From Sphaerisporangium cinnabarinum (GTDB lineage: Bacteria; Actinomycetota; Actinomycetes; Actinomycetales; Cellulomonadaceae), in NCBI GenBank assembly GCA_003052455.1, contig QAPD01000004.1, forward strand, positions 1 to 64,000: a stretch of DNA of 64,000 nt, read 5' to 3'. Made by a program: the position numbers and the translations under genes. Of the stretch, positions 16,546 to 24,804 are shown one piece after another; the stretch's first letter is position 1, and each line of letters opens with the position of its first letter. A model generated the notes under the pieces. It was not told where the DNA came from, did not search any database, and was given only the letters and a program-made list of their open reading frames with translations.

Positions 16546-16644
16546 GGGCGGGGTGGGTGGTGGTGCCGCGTCTACCATCCGCCGCTCGTTCCTCGCGGCT
16601 CCCGCCAGGCCCGCCACGACGCGGCACCACCACCCACCCCGCCC
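16546..16644. repeat. perfect 27-bp inverted repeat
   Basis: The arms at 16546-16572 and 16618-16644 are exact reverse complements over 27 bp, separated by 45 bp. The left arm begins GGGCGGGGTGGG and is G-rich. The stem is longer than any other in the window. It may act as a bidirectional terminator or be the remnant of a small mobile or REP-like unit. Confidence 0.9.
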
Positions 16645-16906
16645 GGCGTCGTCTCACCTCTGGGCCCCCTGCCCGAGCGACTGCCCGCGGGGTCACGTGC
16701 GCTCGCACCGCCCCGCCCCACCTGCACCACCGGGTCACCGCGCGGCCGCGCCGGAACTCGGTGGCGAGCAGGTGATCTGGGCTCGTCCCGGTCGACTGAC
16801 GGGCCACGACCACCTGCTCGCCGGAGCGGGAGTCGCTCGACCCTCCGGCCCGGCGCGGGGCGGCCGGGGGGGGCGGCGCCCGGCTCCACCATGGTCTTCG
16901 CTATTT

Positions 16907-16972
16907 GACCACCGCTCTACTTCGCGTGACCACAGCTCTACCTCGCGCGAACCACGGCTCTGCCTCTCTCTC
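16907..16972. repeat. 21-bp repeat family near the DUF6328 gene
   Basis: Two exact-length direct units, GACCACCGCTCTACTTC... (16907-16927) and GACCACAGCTCTACCTC... (16928-16948), are followed by a third with a one-base insertion (16949 on) that decays into CTCTCTCTC. They face the units found just after narK, so together they flank the 27-bp inverted repeat. Confidence 0.85.
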
Positions 16973-17001
16973 TTGTGTGGCGAGAGGTCTCGATCGCGGG
17001 G

Positions 17002-17493
17002 TCAGGGGGAGGCCGGAGAGGACGGGCCGCGGGCGACGAGGCGCGGGAGGACGAACCAGAGGCCGACGAGCAGCACGAGAGTGCAGCCGCTCGACCACAG
17101 GGCCGCGGTCCGGTCGACGACGACGTCGACGACGAGCAGCACGGTCCCGGTGACGACGAACGCGAGGACGAGCACACCGAGCCGCGCGATCCGGTCGCTC
17201 AGGGTCACGAGCGTCGTCTTGCGGTGTCGGCGGAAGAGCGTGCGGTGCAGGCTCACCGGCGTCACGAACAGGCCGGTCGACAGCACGGCCAGCGCGACGA
17301 GCGCGAGGTAGACGTCGGTCTGGAAGGTGTCGAGGTCGCCGAAGCGCTGCTGGAAGGGCAGCGTGAGCAGGAAGCCCGTGAGGATCTGCACGCCCATCTG
17401 CATGACGCGCAGCTCCTGGAGCAGCTCCGCCCAGTTCCGGTCGGACCGTTCCTCGGCCGACTCGTCCCGCCCGTCGCTGACCTGGGTGGTCAC
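17002..17493 (-). CDS. DUF6328 membrane protein
   Basis: This is a 163-aa membrane protein of the actinobacterial DUF6328 family, function unknown. A charged N-terminus leads into the family signature RNWAELLQELRVMQMGVQILTGFLL. Four hydrophobic segments follow, near 35-50, 63-80, 105-125 and 132-150, and the charged loop LHRTLFRRHRKTTLV sits between the second and third. GTG 17493 has a very good ribosome site (GGGAGGAAACC). It is divergent from the PAS-ANTAR gene. Confidence 0.8.
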   Translation of the reverse strand: MTTQVSDGRDESAEERSDRNWAELLQELRVMQMGVQILTGFLLTLPFQQRFGDLDTFQTDVYLALVALAVLSTGLFVTPVSLHRTLFRRHRKTTLVTLSDRIARLGVLVLAFVVTGTVLLVVDVVVDRTAALWSSGCTLVLLVGLWFVLPRLVARGPSSPASP

Positions 17494-17586
17494 GGTTTCC
17501 TCCCTCGCGCCGACGCTGGGATAATCTTCAGTCTGCTGGGGTCAGGAATCGGCTCCGTCCTGCTCGATCTCCGGGGACCCCCATCG

Positions 17587-18318
17587 ATGGACGCTGCCCT
17601 GCCCGCCGACGCCACCGAGCCCGACGACGTCGTCCCGCCCGCTCTCGCCGACCTCCTCGCCGCCCTCGGCCCGGGTGACCCCCAGCCGGTCGGCCGCTTC
17701 CGCGTGGACATCGCGACCGACTCGTGGTGGTGGTCCGACGAGGTGTACGAGATGCACGGCTTCGCGCCGGGCGAGGTCGTACCGACGACCGCCCTCGTGC
17801 TGTCGCACAAGCACCCCGAGGACCGCGAGCGGGTCGCGAGCGAGCTCGCGCAGGCCGCCCGGACCGGGGAGCCGTTCGGGTCCATGCACCGCATCGTGGA
17901 CGCGACGGGCGCTACTCGCACGCTCGCCGTCGCCGCGCAGGGGAAGAACCCGGGCGCGGAGCTGCCCTGGGCGCACGTGGTGGGCTACTTCGTCGACCTG
18001 ACGACGGCCCACGCCGAGGCCGCGCGGCGCGAGGCGACCGCGTCGATCCGGGCCGCGGACGCGTCGCGCTCGGTGATCGAGCAGGCGAAGGGCGTCCTCA
18101 TGGCGGCCCTGCGCATCTCTCCGGACGACGCGTTCGAGATGCTGCGCCGACGCTCGAACGACGTGAACGTCCCGGTCCGGGAGCTGGCACGGCGGCTCGT
18201 CGAGGGCGCGGTGACGAGCACCGAGGCGCGCGACCTGTCCGGCGCCGACGCGGCGCGCCACTGGGTCGACGAGCTGCTGGAGAAGCCGTGCCCGGGTGAG
18301 CCGCCCGCGAGCGTGTGA
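17587..18318 (+). CDS. PAS-ANTAR RNA-binding regulator
   Basis: This is a one-component antitermination-type regulator, 243 aa. A PAS domain of the PAS_3 kind (about 38-140) has VDIATDSWWWSDEVYEMHGF and HPEDRERV, and an ANTAR domain (about 150-210) has IEQAKGVLMAALRISPDDAFEMLRRRS. ANTAR domains bind paired RNA hairpins and prevent early termination; here the PAS part would supply the signal. ATG 17587 is used; a weak GGGG stretch lies upstream. It is the first of three ANTAR genes in 3.5 kb. The C-terminal 35 residues are outside the family fold. The RNA target is unknown. Confidence 0.88.
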   Translation: MDAALPADATEPDDVVPPALADLLAALGPGDPQPVGRFRVDIATDSWWWSDEVYEMHGFAPGEVVPTTALVLSHKHPEDRERVASELAQAARTGEPFGSMHRIVDATGATRTLAVAAQGKNPGAELPWAHVVGYFVDLTTAHAEAARREATASIRAADASRSVIEQAKGVLMAALRISPDDAFEMLRRRSNDVNVPVRELARRLVEGAVTSTEARDLSGADAARHWVDELLEKPCPGEPPASV

Positions 18319-18342
18319 CCGCCCTGGTGACGACTGCGGACG

Positions 18343-19158
18343 TCAGCCGACGGGCTGGTCCGTGCCCACGCCGGGGATGCGACGGGTCTCGACGACCTGC
18401 CGCGCGATGTCGACGAGCTTGATGTTGGCGTCCTGGGAGACGCGGCTCATGACGGCGAACGCCCGTCCCGCCGTGAGCGAGTAGCGCTCCATGATGATGC
18501 CCTGCGCCTGGCCGATGAGCGTGCGGGTCTGCACGGCGGACTGCAGCTGCTCCTCGGTGCGCGCCGCGGAGATCGCCGCCGCGGCGACGGCCGCGAACGT
18601 GTCGGCGAGGTGGCGGTCGTCGGCGCTGAACGCGTGACGCGTCGTCGAGTACATGTTCAGGGCGCCGTGCGCGTTCTCGGACGTGTAGAGCTGCACGCAG
18701 AGCATCGAGCGCACGCCGAGCTCTTCTGCGACGGCGGGTGCCCAGCGGGGCCAGCGCGCGTCCGTCACGATGTCACCGGACTCGACGAGCGGGTGGTCGT
18801 GGATGGCGTCCAGGCACGGCCCTTCGGCGAGCTCGTACTGGAGGGTGTCACCGCGTGCGACGAGGTCGTCGCTCGCCGCAGGCGTCTCGATCCGACCACG
18901 GGTGACGAGGGAGATGCCGGCGGACTCGCACCCGTCCACCATCGACACGGCGAGCTCGACGACACGGTCGAGCGTCTGCTGGAGCGTCGGTTCGTCGGCG
19001 AGGACCCGTGCGGCGTCGGCGACTCGCTCGGCGAGGCTCTGCTCGTCGGCACCGCCCGCGAGACCGGGCAGGGCCGTGACCCTTGCCGCCTGCACCGGGG
19101 GCGCGGCGGCTCCCGGCGCGGCGGGCGCCCCGACGACGCTCTGCTCGGTGCTCGTCAT
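18343..19158 (-). CDS. GAF-ANTAR RNA-binding regulator
   Basis: This 271-aa protein has a GAF sensor domain (about 45-195) and a C-terminal ANTAR domain (about 205-262, LIGQAQGIIMERYSLTAGRAFAVMSRVSQ). The GAF block YELAEGPCLDAI with a central Cys is common in this actinobacterial GAF-ANTAR group; whether it senses redox or a small molecule is not known. ATG 19158 has a strong site (CAGGAGGACG). It converges with the PAS-ANTAR gene, with a gap of only 24 bp. Upstream, 274 bp separate it from the SDR gene and hold no gene that I can support. Confidence 0.88.
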   Translation of the reverse strand: MTSTEQSVVGAPAAPGAAAPPVQAARVTALPGLAGGADEQSLAERVADAARVLADEPTLQQTLDRVVELAVSMVDGCESAGISLVTRGRIETPAASDDLVARGDTLQYELAEGPCLDAIHDHPLVESGDIVTDARWPRWAPAVAEELGVRSMLCVQLYTSENAHGALNMYSTTRHAFSADDRHLADTFAAVAAAAISAARTEEQLQSAVQTRTLIGQAQGIIMERYSLTAGRAFAVMSRVSQDANIKLVDIARQVVETRRIPGVGTDQPVG

Positions 19159-19432
19159 CTCGTCCTCCTGATACGTCGGACCACTAGCGTAGGCCCTCGA
19201 CGTACCGTCGGTGCCGGAGCTCCCCGCCCTGGCACGATGCCGGGGCGGGGCGGGGGCGGCGGCCGTCTCGCCCGCACAGGGCGTGGCGGCTGGTGACCCT
19301 CTCACGGGCGCCGTCGCTCTCGCGACGGACCCGCCCCCGGGCGGGCGCGGACGCCCACCCTCCGACCCTTCCCGAGCGAGACGCGGCCCTCGGCCGAACC
19401 GTCCGCGGCTCCCCCGGTGAGGATGGTGCCCG

Positions 19433-20293
19433 TCAGAACACGGGCTTGCCTCCCGTGACACCGAGGACGGTGCCGGACACGTAGCTCGCGTCCGTCGGGG
19501 AGGCGAGGAAGACGAACGCCGGGGCGACCTCCGCGGGCTGGCCCGCGCGCCCCAGCGGGGTGTCCTTCCCGAACTGCTCGATCTTCTCCTCGGGCTGGGT
19601 GGCCGGCTGGAGCGGCGTCCAGATCGGACCCGGCGCGACGGCGTTCACGCGGATGCCGCGCGGGCCGAGCTCGGCCGCGAGGTTCACCGTGAGGTTGTTG
19701 ATCGCCGCCTTCGTCGACGCGTAGTCGAGGAGCGACGTCGACGGCTGGAACGCCTGGATCGACGAGTTGTTGACGATCGCCGCCCCCTCGCCCAGGTGCT
19801 CGAGCGCCGACTGCGTGATCCACAGCAGCGCGTAGAGGTTCGTCTTGAGCACCCGGTCGATCTCGTCGGTCGTGACGTCCTCGATCGACTCGCGCCGCGC
19901 CATCTGGAAGCCGGCGTTGTTGACGAGCACGTCGAGCCCGCCGAGCTCGGACGCGGCGCGCCCGGGCAGGGCCCGTGCCGTCGCCTCGTCGGTGACGTCG
20001 CCGGGCAGGAGGGCGCACGTGCGGCCCGCCTCGCGGACCCAGCGCGCCGTCTCCTCGGCGTCCTCCTGCTCCTCCGGCAGGTAGCCGATGGCGACGTCGG
20101 CGCCCTCGCGCGCGAACGCGATGGCGACGGCGCGGCCGATGCCCGAGTCGCCGCCCGTGATGAGCGCCCGACGACCCTCGAGCCGCCCGGTGCCGCGGTA
20201 CGACTGCTCCCCGTGGTCGGGTACCGGGTCCATGCGTCCGGTGAGGCCCGGGGGCTCCTGCTGCTGGGCCGGGAAGGTGGTCTCGTCGGTCAT
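19433..20293 (-). CDS. short-chain dehydrogenase/reductase, general-stress YghA-like
   Basis: This is an NAD(P)-dependent oxidoreductase of 286 aa. The Rossmann motif is TGGDSGIGRA (TGxxxGIG), the structural motif is NNAG, and the catalytic Ser and Tyr-x-x-x-Lys are in VNNSSI and DYASTKAAI. The N-terminal extension PAQQQEPPGL...MDPVPDHGEQSY is typical of the YghA/YdaD group of stress SDRs. The real substrate is unknown. ATG 20293 has an excellent GGAGGAA site. It lies between two ANTAR genes on the same strand, 60 bp downstream of the second PAS-ANTAR gene, and may be co-transcribed with it. Confidence 0.9.
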   Translation of the reverse strand: MTDETTFPAQQQEPPGLTGRMDPVPDHGEQSYRGTGRLEGRRALITGGDSGIGRAVAIAFAREGADVAIGYLPEEQEDAEETARWVREAGRTCALLPGDVTDEATARALPGRAASELGGLDVLVNNAGFQMARRESIEDVTTDEIDRVLKTNLYALLWITQSALEHLGEGAAIVNNSSIQAFQPSTSLLDYASTKAAINNLTVNLAAELGPRGIRVNAVAPGPIWTPLQPATQPEEKIEQFGKDTPLGRAGQPAEVAPAFVFLASPTDASYVSGTVLGVTGGKPVF

Positions 20294-20354
20294 GTGGTTC
20301 CTCCTTCTCGTGTGGTTCTCGTCGTGCGCCTCGTCGTGCGCGGGACCGCCCGGC

Positions 20355-21104
20355 TCAGGAGCGGGCCGGCTCGCGACGGCGTGCGAGCTGCGCCTCGTGG
20401 GCGCGGGGCCGCGCGACCGGGCGGACGGCGGCGAACGCGCCCGCGACCGTGGCCTCGGCCGTCGGACCGACCCCGCCGGCCTTGCTCAGCGCACGCATGA
20501 CCTGCGCGGCCGTCTCCTGGACGGGGACGCCCGCTTCGCCGGCCGCCTCCGCGAGGAGCTGGCCCGCCGCGACGTCGTCGACGCCGTGCACGGCCATGAG
20601 CACGCCCTTGACCTGCTCGACGGCCGCCTGCGTGACGAACGCGCGCGTGACCGCGCGCTGCGACTCGCGCTCGAGCGCCTCCTTGTGCGTCGGGGTGACG
20701 TCGACGACGTACCCCGCGATCTCGACGACGCGACCGCGCGCGTCCCGTCGGCCCTGTCCCGTCACGACGACGGACCGGGCCTTGCCGTGCCCGTCGACGA
20801 TGCGGTGCGCGCACGAGAACGGGCGTCCGGAACGGATCGCCTCCGTGGCGGCGCGCACGACGCGGGCGCGGTCGTCCGGGTGCTTGCGCGAACGCAGCGC
20901 GTCGAGGCTGGGCTGGACGTCCCCCGGCGCCCAGCCGTGCATGGTGTACACCTCGTCCGACCACCACCACGTCCCGGTGCCGAGCTCGACGCGGTACTGC
21001 CCCACGAGGAGGTGCGTGCCCACGGCAAGCACCTCCGCGAGCGCTGCGGGGCGCACGGGCGCCGTCTGGTCGGGGCTGAGGGTGGTCACGGGGATCGAGG
21101 CCAT
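20355..21104 (-). CDS. PAS-ANTAR RNA-binding regulator (second copy)
   Basis: This 249-aa regulator has a PAS_3-type domain (about 35-145; VELGTGTWWWSDEVYTMHGW and HPDDRARV) and an ANTAR-like domain (about 155-215; AAVEQVKGVLMAVHGVDDVAAGQLL). It is clearly paralogous to the protein at 17587-18318, sharing the WWWSDEVY-MHG block, but its tail is longer and basic. ATG 21104 follows GGGAGGACGAC. The neighbouring SDR gene may be co-transcribed. It is divergent from moeA across a 105-bp gap. The RNA target is unknown. Confidence 0.87.
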   Translation of the reverse strand: MASIPVTTLSPDQTAPVRPAALAEVLAVGTHLLVGQYRVELGTGTWWWSDEVYTMHGWAPGDVQPSLDALRSRKHPDDRARVVRAATEAIRSGRPFSCAHRIVDGHGKARSVVVTGQGRRDARGRVVEIAGYVVDVTPTHKEALERESQRAVTRAFVTQAAVEQVKGVLMAVHGVDDVAAGQLLAEAAGEAGVPVQETAAQVMRALSKAGGVGPTAEATVAGAFAAVRPVARPRAHEAQLARRREPARS

Positions 21105-21197
21105 GTCGTCCTCCCAAGGTTCGGGGGGCTTCGGGCCGCTTCATGACTCCGGTGCCCAACGTAGCCCACCCTCCCGAGGTCGGCACCCGGGCTCGGC

Positions 21198-21203
21198 TAC
21201 GGT
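21198..21203 (+). promoter_or_regulatory. -10 box TACGGT of moeA
   Basis: TACGGT ends 6 nt before the moeA ATG at 21210, implying a leaderless or nearly leaderless mRNA. Confidence 0.5.
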
Positions 21204-21209
21204 GCGGGC

Positions 21210-22538
21210 ATGACGCGCGACCCGAGTCGGACGATCGTCCAGCACACCGCGGACGCGCTCGCGCTCGTCCGCCCGACGGCGCCCGCGGACACCCCGCTGG
21301 AGGACGCCGTGGGGGCCGTCCTGGCCGCCGACGTCGTGTCCGCGCTGGACGCCCCCGCGTTCGACGCGTCCGCGATGGACGGGTACGCGGTGCGCGCGCA
21401 GGACGTGGCGGGGGCGACGCCGTCGGCGCCCGTGGTGCTGCGTGTCGTGGGCGACGTCGCGGCCGGGGACGCGGGCCCGCCCGGGCTCGACGGCGACCTG
21501 GGACCGGGCGAGGCGGTCCGGATCATGACGGGCGCGCCCGTGCCGCCCGGGGCGGACTCCGTCGTGCCCGTCGAGCGCACGTCGACCGGCCGCTTCACGC
21601 CGGGCGCGGCCGGGAGCGGGCCGACGACGGTCGCGGTCCACGACGCCTCGCGCACCCACGTGCGGCCCCGCGGGGAGGACGTGCGCCGGGGGGACGTCGT
21701 CGTCGCGGCGGGCACCGTGCTCACGGCGCGGCACGTCTCGGTCGCGGCGTCCGCCGGGCACGCGACCGTGCGCGTGCACCGCGCGCCGCGCGTCGCGGTG
21801 CTCTCCACCGGCAGCGAGCTCGTGGCGCCCGGGACCATGCCGGGACCGGGGCACCTCCCGGACTCCAACTCCGTCCTCCTCGCCGCGGCGGCCCGCGCGG
21901 CGGGCGCGCACGTGGTCCGGCGCGGGGCCGTGGGCGACTCCGCGGCGGCGCTCGTCGCGACGCTGGACGGGCTGCTCGACGCGTTCGACGGCGCCCCGCC
22001 CGACCTGCTCGTCAGCACCGGCGGGGTGAGCGCGGGCGCGTTCGACGTCGTGCGCGAGGTGCTCGACCCCGCGACCCGCGCGGGCACGGCGTGGCAGGAC
22101 GCGGTCACCGACGCCCGGCTCGTCGCGGTCGGCATGCAGCCCGGCCGCCCGCAGGGTCTCGGACGCTGGCGGGGTGTGCCGTGGCTCGCGCTGCCGGGCA
22201 ACCCCGTGAGCGCGTACGTGTCGTTCGAGCTGTTCGTGCGGCCCGTCGTGGACCGGCTGCGCGGCGTGCCCGGCACGGGCCGCCCGCTCGTCCGGCGCGT
22301 CGCCGCCGCGGGGTGGTCCTCGCCCGCCGGGCGCGAGCAGCTCGTCCTCGTGCGCCACACCGAGCCCGACGGCGCGCACGTCGTCCCCGCGGGCCGTCAC
22401 CCCGACGAGCGCACGACGGCGCGCGGCTCCGGCTCGCACCGCGTGAGCGCGCTCGCGCACGCCGACGCGCTCGCCGTCGTCGGGGCCGACGTCACGGCCG
22501 TGGCACCGGGCGACCCCGTGCAGGTGCTGCTGCTCTGA
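21210..22538 (+). CDS. moeA: molybdopterin molybdenumtransferase MoeA
   Basis: MoeA inserts molybdate into adenylylated molybdopterin, the last common step of Moco synthesis. The protein is 442 aa. The N-terminal part shows FDASAMDGYAVRA and MTGAPVPPGADSVVPVE. The central MoCF-like domain has STGSELV, DSNSVLLAAA and the stretch STGGVSAGAFD. PGNPVSAYVSFELFVRP precedes the C-terminal beta domain. The start is fixed by the -10 box 6 nt upstream. It precedes the AIM24 gene, which is convergent, and lies 0.8 kb from moaC. Its product would feed the NarG cofactor. Confidence 0.93.
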   Translation: MTRDPSRTIVQHTADALALVRPTAPADTPLEDAVGAVLAADVVSALDAPAFDASAMDGYAVRAQDVAGATPSAPVVLRVVGDVAAGDAGPPGLDGDLGPGEAVRIMTGAPVPPGADSVVPVERTSTGRFTPGAAGSGPTTVAVHDASRTHVRPRGEDVRRGDVVVAAGTVLTARHVSVAASAGHATVRVHRAPRVAVLSTGSELVAPGTMPGPGHLPDSNSVLLAAAARAAGAHVVRRGAVGDSAAALVATLDGLLDAFDGAPPDLLVSTGGVSAGAFDVVREVLDPATRAGTAWQDAVTDARLVAVGMQPGRPQGLGRWRGVPWLALPGNPVSAYVSFELFVRPVVDRLRGVPGTGRPLVRRVAAAGWSSPAGREQLVLVRHTEPDGAHVVPAGRHPDERTTARGSGSHRVSALAHADALAVVGADVTAVAPGDPVQVLLL

Positions 22539-22556
22539 GCCCGGGGCCGGCCTCGA

Positions 22557-23228
22557 TCACTTCGCCGCGGGCGGCGGGTGCCCCTCCGACGCCTGCACGA
22601 CGACGATCCCCCGCCCCGACAGCGCGAGCTGGTACGCCTCGCCGGACCCGCGCCCGATCGCGGCGCCGAGCTTCGCCGTCTTGCGGATCGAGGACTGCAG
22701 CGACGTCGACCACAGCACCGCGGCCTGCATGTCGACGAAGGTGGGGACGTCGACGTCGAGCACGACGGGCGTGCCGAACGCCGTGACGGCCAGCGACCCG
22801 GTCCCGGTGAACGTCGTGTTGAACAGGCCGCCGCTGAGCATCGACGCGCCCTCGACCCGGTTGATGTCCCACGCGAGCGAGCTCTCGAACGCGAGCACGT
22901 TCGCGCCGTTGACCGTCACGCCCTCGTCCTCCAGGTGGAGCACGAAGACCTGGTCCGCGTCCTGCGCGAGGAAGACGTCCCCGCTGCCCGAGACCTTCAT
23001 GAGCGACATGCCCTCGCCCGTGAACGCCTTCTTGAACATCTTGCCGAGACCGCCGCTGCCCTCGTACGCGAAGTCGACGTCGCCCTGGTAGGCGACCATC
23101 GAGCCCTGCTTCGCGAAGAAGAACCCGCCCGTGCCGCGGAGGTCGACCTTGAGCATGCGGTCGTTCTGGAGCTGGAAGCTGCCGGGCTCGACGGAGCGCT
23201 CGGCGTGGTCGAGGAGTGAGCTGCGCAT
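22557..23228 (-). CDS. AIM24 family protein
   Basis: This is a 223-aa beta-rich protein of the AIM24 family, named from a yeast mitochondrial protein; bacterial function is unknown. Recognisable parts are RMLKVDLRGTGGFFFAKQGSM, GEGMSLMKVSGSGDVFLA, VNGANVLAFESSLAWDI and the C-terminal SGEAYQLALSGRGIVVVQ. No signal peptide or membrane segment is present. ATG 23228 is used with no strong ribosome site. It is convergent with moeA (18-bp gap) and divergent from moaC. Nothing in the family ties it to molybdenum. Confidence 0.88.
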   Translation of the reverse strand: MRSSLLDHAERSVEPGSFQLQNDRMLKVDLRGTGGFFFAKQGSMVAYQGDVDFAYEGSGGLGKMFKKAFTGEGMSLMKVSGSGDVFLAQDADQVFVLHLEDEGVTVNGANVLAFESSLAWDINRVEGASMLSGGLFNTTFTGTGSLAVTAFGTPVVLDVDVPTFVDMQAAVLWSTSLQSSIRKTAKLGAAIGRGSGEAYQLALSGRGIVVVQASEGHPPPAAK

Positions 23229-23311
23229 GGGCCGATCCTCGCGGCTGCGGGCCGCGAGCGCACCCGATCCCCCGACCGTCCGCGCGCGGCGCCGCGTGCG
23301 AGAGTGGCGGC

Positions 23312-23782
23312 ATGAGCTTCACGCACCTCGACGAGCGCGGGCACGCGCGCATGGTCGACGTCACCGCCAAGCAGCCCACCGTCCGCTCCGCGACGGCGAC
23401 CGGGACCGTGCGGTGCTCCCCGGAGATCGTCGCCGCGCTGCGCGACGGGACCGTCCCCAAGGGCGACGTGCTCGCCGTCGCGCGCATCGCCGGGATCGCG
23501 GGCGCCAAGCGGACGGCCGAGCTCCTGCCGCTCGCGCACGTCATCGGCGTCCACGGGGCGGTCGTCGACCTCGTCGTGGGCGACCACGGCGTCGACGTCA
23601 CCGCCACCGTCCGGACGGCGGACCGCACGGGCGTCGAGATGGAGGCGCTCACCGCCGTCGCGGTCGCGGGCCTCGCGGTCGTCGACATGGTCAAGGGCCT
23701 CGACAAGTCCGTCGAGCTCACGGACGTGCGGCTGGTCGCGAAGACCGGGGGCAAGTCCGGCGACTGGCACCGCGAGCCGTGA
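23312..23782 (+). CDS. moaC: cyclic pyranopterin monophosphate synthase MoaC
   Basis: MoaC completes the first stage of molybdopterin synthesis, forming cyclic pyranopterin monophosphate from the MoaA product. At 156 aa it is the normal family length. Key motifs are MVDVTAKQPTVR near the N-terminus, KGDVLAVARIAGI, the active-site block KRTAELLPLAHVI, and GVEMEALTAVAVAGLAVVDMVK. ATG 23312 has a GAGAGT box about 7 nt upstream, an imperfect -10. Its stop overlaps the next start (GTGA). The partner moaA is not in this window. Confidence 0.93.
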   Translation: MSFTHLDERGHARMVDVTAKQPTVRSATATGTVRCSPEIVAALRDGTVPKGDVLAVARIAGIAGAKRTAELLPLAHVIGVHGAVVDLVVGDHGVDVTATVRTADRTGVEMEALTAVAVAGLAVVDMVKGLDKSVELTDVRLVAKTGGKSGDWHREP

Positions 23783-24801
23783 CGGCCCGCCCCGACGACG
23801 GGTCGGCACCCGACGGGCCGGGTCGGCACCTCGAGCTGCCGATCCCCGCGCGGGGTGCCGAACCGTCCCTCGCGTTCGACGCCGTCGTGCTGGCCGGAGG
23901 GCGGGCGGAGCGGCTCGGGACGCCCAAGCCCGGCCTCGTCGTCGGGGGTCGGCCCCTGCTGGAGCACGCGCTCGCGGCGACCGTGGGGGCGGCGCGGACG
24001 GTCGTCGTCGGGCCGGACGAGCTCGCCGCCCCGGGGCGCTACGTCCGCACGCGCGAGGACCCGCCGTTCGGGGGGCCCGTCGCCGGGATCGCGGCCGGGC
24101 TCGCCGCCCTGCCCGACGACGGCCGCGCACCCTGGGTGCTCGTGCTCGCGTGCGACGTCCCCCGCGCCGCCGAGGCGGTACCCGCGCTGCTCGCCGCCGC
24201 CCGCCGCCGGAGCGGCGAGGTCGCCGTCCACGCGGTGCGCGACGGACGCGCGCAGTGGCTCGTCGGGCTGTACGAGCGCGCGGCGCTCGACGCCGCCCTC
24301 GCCGCGCTGCCGACCGTGCAGGGCGCGTCGGTGCGGCAGCTCCTCGCCGGTCTCCCCGCGATCGGCGTCCCCGACGACACGGGCGCCACCGACGACGTGG
24401 ACACGTGGGAGGATGCCCGCGAGCAGGAGCGCCGCCTGGCCCCAGGCGCGCCCGCGGTGCCCGGCGCCCCCGCCCGCCGGCACCCCCGACGACGGCAGGA
24501 GGCCACGATGACGAACCTCGAACGCTGGGTCGACGCGCTCGCGCAGGACCTCGACCTCGACCCGGAGGTCGTCGACATCGGCGCAGTCCTCGACCTCGCA
24601 CGCGACGCCGCGCACGGCATCGAGCGCCCCGCCGCGCCTCTCACGACGTTCGTCGCGGGCTACGTCGCCGGGCTCGCCGTGCACGACGGGTCGGGCCGCA
24701 GCGTGCAGGACGTGCTCGACCGGGCGACCGAGCTCGCGCTCGCGTGGACGCCCGAGCCCGAGCTGCCCGGCACCGCGGCCCCGGCCGAGACGCAGGACTG
24801 A
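23779..24801 (+). CDS. mobA: MobA-like nucleotidyltransferase fused to DUF6457
   Basis: This is a 340-aa fusion. Residues about 30-225 are a MobA-type NTP transferase with LAGGRAERLGTPKPGLVVGG, FGGPVAGIAAGLAAL and the metal-site block LACDVP; MobA adds GMP to molybdopterin. After a Pro/Ala/Arg linker, residues 244-340 match DUF6457 (NLERWVDALAQDLDLDPE...). An in-frame ATG at 24508, preceded by GCAGGAGG, could start a separate 97-aa DUF6457 protein, so two products are possible. GTG 23779 overlaps the moaC stop. Guanylyl versus cytidylyl specificity is inferred from the narG context. Confidence 0.85.
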   Translation: MTARPDDGSAPDGPGRHLELPIPARGAEPSLAFDAVVLAGGRAERLGTPKPGLVVGGRPLLEHALAATVGAARTVVVGPDELAAPGRYVRTREDPPFGGPVAGIAAGLAALPDDGRAPWVLVLACDVPRAAEAVPALLAAARRRSGEVAVHAVRDGRAQWLVGLYERAALDAALAALPTVQGASVRQLLAGLPAIGVPDDTGATDDVDTWEDAREQERRLAPGAPAVPGAPARRHPRRRQEATMTNLERWVDALAQDLDLDPEVVDIGAVLDLARDAAHGIERPAAPLTTFVAGYVAGLAVHDGSGRSVQDVLDRATELALAWTPEPELPGTAAPAETQD

Positions 24802-24804
24802 GAG

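Larger units (their letters stand above)
16473..17001. other. 530-bp non-coding convergent region rich in repeats
   Basis: Lying between narK (rightward) and the DUF6328 gene (leftward), this stretch has no believable gene. It holds 21-bp family repeats at both ends (16479-16536 and 16907-16972), a perfect 27-bp inverted repeat (16546-16644), and a 12-bp inverted repeat GGCGAGCAGGTG / CACCTGCTCGCC (16763-16774 and 16811-16822). The density of secondary structure suits bidirectional termination, but it far exceeds what termination needs. Confidence 0.75.

Noticed and set aside
6824-16777. Shared 14-mer GCGAGCAGGTGATC at 6824-6837 and 16764-16777, with a related CACCTGCTCGCC before narG
   Set aside because: Exact 14-base matches are expected several times by chance in 64 kb of biased composition, and the flanks do not match. 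I do not treat it as a shared operator.
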